Below are positions 15,276 through 16,830 of a stretch of 16,830 nucleotides of DNA, in pieces. Below the pieces are notes generated by a model, which worked only from the letters and a program-made list of their open reading frames with translations, made no database searches and was not told where the DNA came from. The translations under genes and the position numbers were made by a program. The DNA lies in the NCBI GenBank assembly GCA_964434535.1, contig CAYSWA010000049.1:1-16830 (forward strand), written 5' to 3'. The stretch comes from SM23-32 sp964434535 (GTDB lineage Bacteria > Planctomycetota > Brocadiia > SM23-32). How positions within the stretch are numbered: position 1 is the first letter of the stretch; every line of letters begins with the position of its first letter.

Positions 15276-15383
15276 CGCGCGGATGCGGCCCTCGTTCCCT
15301 CACCGGGAGGGCGGGGGCCGCCGTCACGTGACCGGGCCGCCTGACACACTGGCAGGCGCGCCGGCGCCGGACCGAGCCGTGCC

Positions 15384-15418
15384 CGGTCTCCACGTGCCAT
15401 TGTGGCAGGTGTGGACCG
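15384..15418. other. Long imperfect hairpin between tRNA-Glu and the DksA-family gene
   Basis: Sixteen stem positions, 15384-15399 against 15403-15418, flank a TTG loop. Fourteen positions pair (one as G-U) and two mismatch (94/408 and 90/412). The tip is TGCCA-TTG-TGGCA. There is no T-tract on either strand. It may act as a factor-dependent terminator, a processing or stability element at the 3' end of the tRNA transcript, or a remnant of a repeat. The rest of 15276-15443 shows nothing recognisable. Confidence 0.5.
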
Positions 15419-15429
15419 AACGCGCCCGA

Positions 15430-15467
15430 GGCACAGAGAGAAGGGGGCGCGCCTCACGACGCGCCCC
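15430..15467 (-). terminator. Terminator of the DksA-family gene
   Basis: GGGGCGCG (15444-15451) and CGCGCCCC (15460-15467) form a perfect 8-bp GC stem with an 8-nt loop. On the minus strand it is followed by the pyrimidine-rich CTTCTCTCTGTG. It lies about 40 bp after the gene's stop. The U-run is interrupted, so efficiency is uncertain. Confidence 0.6.
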
Positions 15468-15505
15468 GTGGGAGGGTACGGCCATTGCATCGGCCCTGCG
15501 GGCCG

Positions 15506-16027
15506 TCAGTAGATCTCGCTGATCTCGAGGTCTTCCATGCTCCTGAAGACGTCATCGGCCGAGGTCTCGGCCGTGTGGGCGTCGTCGTCGGTCAGGCTGA
15601 CGCCGACGCCGGCGTCGGCGCGCGTGGAGATCATGTCCGGGCCGGGCACGTAACCGAGTCGTTCCTGCTGTTCCTTGCACTCGATGCAGAGCACGGCGAA
15701 GGGGCGGGCCTTCAGCCGGCGCTTCTTGATCGGCTTCTGGCAGCCCTCACAGGCGCCGTAGGTGCCCTCGCGCAGCTTCTCCAGCGCGCGGCGGACCTCG
15801 TCGATCGCCTCCGAGCCGGCCTCGGCCGAGATGGCCGACATGTAGTCGAGCTCGCCCTCGGCCGCCATGTCCAGCAGCTCAGTGGACTTGCCGGCGGAGG
15901 CGTTCTGGACGTTGGCCAGCCGGTTGCTCACGTCGTCGGCGAGCCGCCGTTCCAGAGCCTTCAGTTGCTGTTCGATCTTCTGGCGGTTGAACTGGCGCTT
16001 GCGGGTTGTCTGTTTCTTCTTTGCCAT
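15506..16027 (-). CDS. TraR/DksA-family zinc-finger transcription regulator
   Basis: A 173-aa protein with a basic N-terminus (MAKKKQTTRKRQ), a predicted coiled coil (about 13-88) and a C4 zinc finger Cys93-Cys96-Cys114-Cys117 (CEGC, 17 residues, CIEC) with ARPFAVLCIEC as in DksA. DksA binds the RNA polymerase secondary channel and, with ppGpp, lowers rRNA promoter activity. Its two tip aspartates (D71, D74 in E. coli) appear here as Glu50 and Asp53 in TELLDMAA. An acidic tail of about 40 residues follows the finger and is longer than in E. coli. The frame continues 4 codons upstream to a GTG at 16039, but that codon overlaps the SD (GGGAGG), so the ATG at 16027 with SD about 10 nt away is preferred. 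It is divergent from the rRNA operon. Whether it is a true DksA or one of the family's general regulators cannot be settled here. Confidence 0.9.
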   Translation of the reverse strand: MAKKKQTTRKRQFNRQKIEQQLKALERRLADDVSNRLANVQNASAGKSTELLDMAAEGELDYMSAISAEAGSEAIDEVRRALEKLREGTYGACEGCQKPIKKRRLKARPFAVLCIECKEQQERLGYVPGPDMISTRADAGVGVSLTDDDAHTAETSADDVFRSMEDLEISEIY

Positions 16028-16373
16028 GGTGGTCGCCACCTCCCTTCAGGGGCGGGGACGTAGGGAGCAAATGTCGTTCCAACTGCCTTTGCCCCCGGCT
16101 TGGCCCCCTTTCGGTCGGCGCCGCCGGAGCTGGGCAACCGCCGGCTGCGCCCAACGCATTAGTGCCCCGAGCGGCCGCCTTGTTCACCCGCCCCGCGGCC
16201 GGCCGCCTCGCAGAGGGGCAGGGTACGGCATGGCCCGCCCGGGCGCAATCGGGCTCTCCGCCACGGAACGGTTCGAAATGCCTTACGCGTCCATGGTGGG
16301 AAGCCTGACAGCCTCGCTGGCGGGGGCCGAGGGCGCGTTGCGGGGCCCGGGCCGGAAAATCCGGGACGAGGGC
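16028..16373. other. Gene-free region between DksA-family gene and rRNA promoters
   Basis: I see no gene here. It carries the SD of the minus-strand gene near its left edge, one weak minus-strand promoter candidate and, just before rRNA P1, the palindrome CCGGAAAATCCGG (16352-16364) centred on a short A-run. That palindrome lies 9 bp upstream of the -35 and could be an UP-like or operator element. The remainder is GC-rich without clear repeats. Confidence 0.6.
16158..16186 (-). promoter_or_regulatory. Weak candidate promoter of the DksA-family gene
   Basis: On the minus strand TGAACA (16186-16181), 17 bp, ACTAAT (16163-16158); each element matches 4 of 6 consensus positions. It would give a leader of about 120 nt. 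It is the best candidate I found, but it is not convincing. Confidence 0.3.
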
Positions 16374-16402
16374 TTGACAAGACGCGGCGCAGCGGTTAGA
16401 CT
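16374..16402 (+). promoter_or_regulatory. rRNA operon promoter P1
   Basis: Consensus TTGACA (16374-16379), 17 bp, TAGACT (16397-16402), about 370 bp upstream of the 16S 5' end. The start would be near 16409. No open frame downstream looks real, so it most likely feeds the rRNA operon as the first of two tandem promoters. Confidence 0.75.
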
Positions 16403-16415
16403 ACACGTTGATGAA

Positions 16416-16438
16416 CCACCGCGGCAGCATCGCGGTGG
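16416..16438 (+). other. Hairpin at the 5' end of the P1 transcript
   Basis: CCACCGCG (16416-16423) and CGCGGTGG (16431-16438) form a perfect 8-bp stem with a 7-nt loop, starting about 7 nt into the predicted P1 transcript. It is followed by CTCTTACCTTG, not a T-run, so a 5' stabilising or antitermination-related stem is as likely as an attenuator. Confidence 0.5.
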
Positions 16439-16576
16439 CTCTTACCTTGGGCCTCCGGCGGGGAGATCGCAGGCCGGGTGGCCCGCCGCGCGCGCCAGGC
16501 AGGGCGCCGGGTGCGCCGTTGCTCCTCCTACCGTTTCCGGGACGCAGCACATGCGTGCCGGGGCGGGGCGGCGGAG

Positions 16577-16605
16577 TTGACACGCCGGGGCGTATGCGGT
16601 ATACT
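16577..16605 (+). promoter_or_regulatory. rRNA operon promoter P2
   Basis: Consensus TTGACA (16577-16582), 17 bp, TATACT (16600-16605), about 170 bp before the 16S start. With P1 it gives the tandem arrangement usual for rRNA operons. Transcription should begin near 16612, shortly before boxA. Confidence 0.85.
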
Positions 16606-16625
16606 GCGGGTAGAATGCTGACGTA

Positions 16626-16637
16626 CGCTCTTTGACA
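16626..16637 (+). promoter_or_regulatory. boxA antitermination site of the rRNA leader
   Basis: CGCTCTTTGACA matches the bacterial rRNA boxA (TGCTCTTTAACA in E. coli) at 10 of 12 positions. It lies about 15 nt after the predicted P2 start. boxA RNA binds NusB/NusE to make transcription resistant to Rho. No clear boxB hairpin is seen beside it, which is normal for rRNA operons. Confidence 0.85.
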
Positions 16638-16772
16638 GATAGGAGACGGAAGCTGCAACGACCGCGCAAGAGCCCTGCGGACCGCTGAAGGCGATTCCGA
16701 GCTGCAAAGAGGGGCCAGGCTGCGAGCGCCGCGTGCGACCGCTTACGAGCGCGCGCGGGCACGAAGCATACC

Positions 16773-16830
16773 TACTTGAAGGGTATGATACTGGCTCAGA
16801 ACGAACGCTGGCAGCGTGCCTTACACATGC
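16773..16830 (+). rRNA. rrs: 16S rRNA, 5' end (partial)
   Basis: Aligned to E. coli, TTGAAG at 16776 is position 4, so the mature end is near 16773. CTGGCTCAGAACGAACGCTGGC (16791 on) is the conserved 5' domain, and the gene runs off the right edge within CACATGC. The stretch corresponding to positions 8-27 reads AGGGTATGATACTGGCTCAG, differing from the usual AGAGTTTGATCMTGGCTCAG at positions 10, 13 and 18. The exact 5' end is by alignment only. Confidence 0.95.

Noticed and set aside
16028..16039. GTG start four codons upstream for the DksA-family gene
   Set aside because: The GTG overlaps the GGGAGG Shine-Dalgarno sequence, which instead serves the ATG at 16027.
16228..16283. tRNA-like sequence with GGCAT/ATGCC ends and GGTTCGAAATGCC
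   Set aside because: Only 56 nt, with no anticodon or D arm; the T-loop-like string appears to be chance.
16408..16635. 75-codon plus-strand frame after rRNA P1
   Set aside because: Crosses P2 and boxA, Arg/Gly/Pro-rich, no SD; part of the rRNA leader.

Overview
The window is bacterial, very GC-rich and ends inside the start of a 16S rRNA gene. Sigma-70-like promoters (TTGACA/TATAAT type), Shine-Dalgarno sites, an rRNA boxA and a CCA-encoding tRNA support a bacterium. I cannot place the phylum from the 58 bases of 16S present. A large thioester alpha-2-macroglobulin, a DUF4198/CbiM cobalt-nickel uptake cluster, a TraR/DksA zinc-finger protein and a palindromic repeat of a kind I associate with Planctomycetota and similar groups hint at the PVC superphylum or a neighbouring lineage. 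This is an inference.

Layout. Bases 1-421 hold no convincing gene but are full of repeats: a 26-bp tandem array with a perfect 52-bp higher-order duplication, a GGTGCCTGACAC motif and a 49-bp three-way palindrome. On the minus strand, 422-2327 is a tightly coupled three-gene operon (DUF4198/NikK-like, CbiM/NikM, NikL-like) behind a strong promoter, but the Q and O energising subunits do not follow. Further up the minus strand, 2429-8680 encodes a 2083-aa secreted alpha-2-macroglobulin with an intact CTEQ thioester motif and an unusual Trp/Tyr-rich segment. A divergent plus-strand gene (8831-11527) encodes a secreted clan GH-A-like glycoside hydrolase. A small orphan gene (11552-12082, minus) is convergent with it and shares a divergent promoter region with the most unusual gene here, 12240-15044, a fusion of DUF1638 with a hydantoinase/oxoprolinase (HyuA-type) ATPase.

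The right end is information-processing DNA: tRNA-Glu(UUC) with its own promoter (15201-15275), a long imperfect hairpin, a TraR/DksA-family gene on the minus strand (15506-16027) and, divergently, the rRNA operon leader with two consensus-like promoters (P1 and P2, both with 17-bp spacers), a boxA and the 16S 5' end. The 16S start differs from the near-universal sequence at E. coli position 18, which pairs with position 917 in the central pseudoknot, and mismatches the common 27F primer.

How the parts may work together: the DksA-like protein sits next to the kind of promoter it is known to control in other bacteria. The cobalt/nickel S-component and the DUF1638-HyuA fusion (families often seen near corrinoid methyltransferase systems) could both belong to corrinoid metabolism, but they are about 10 kb apart and the link is speculative.
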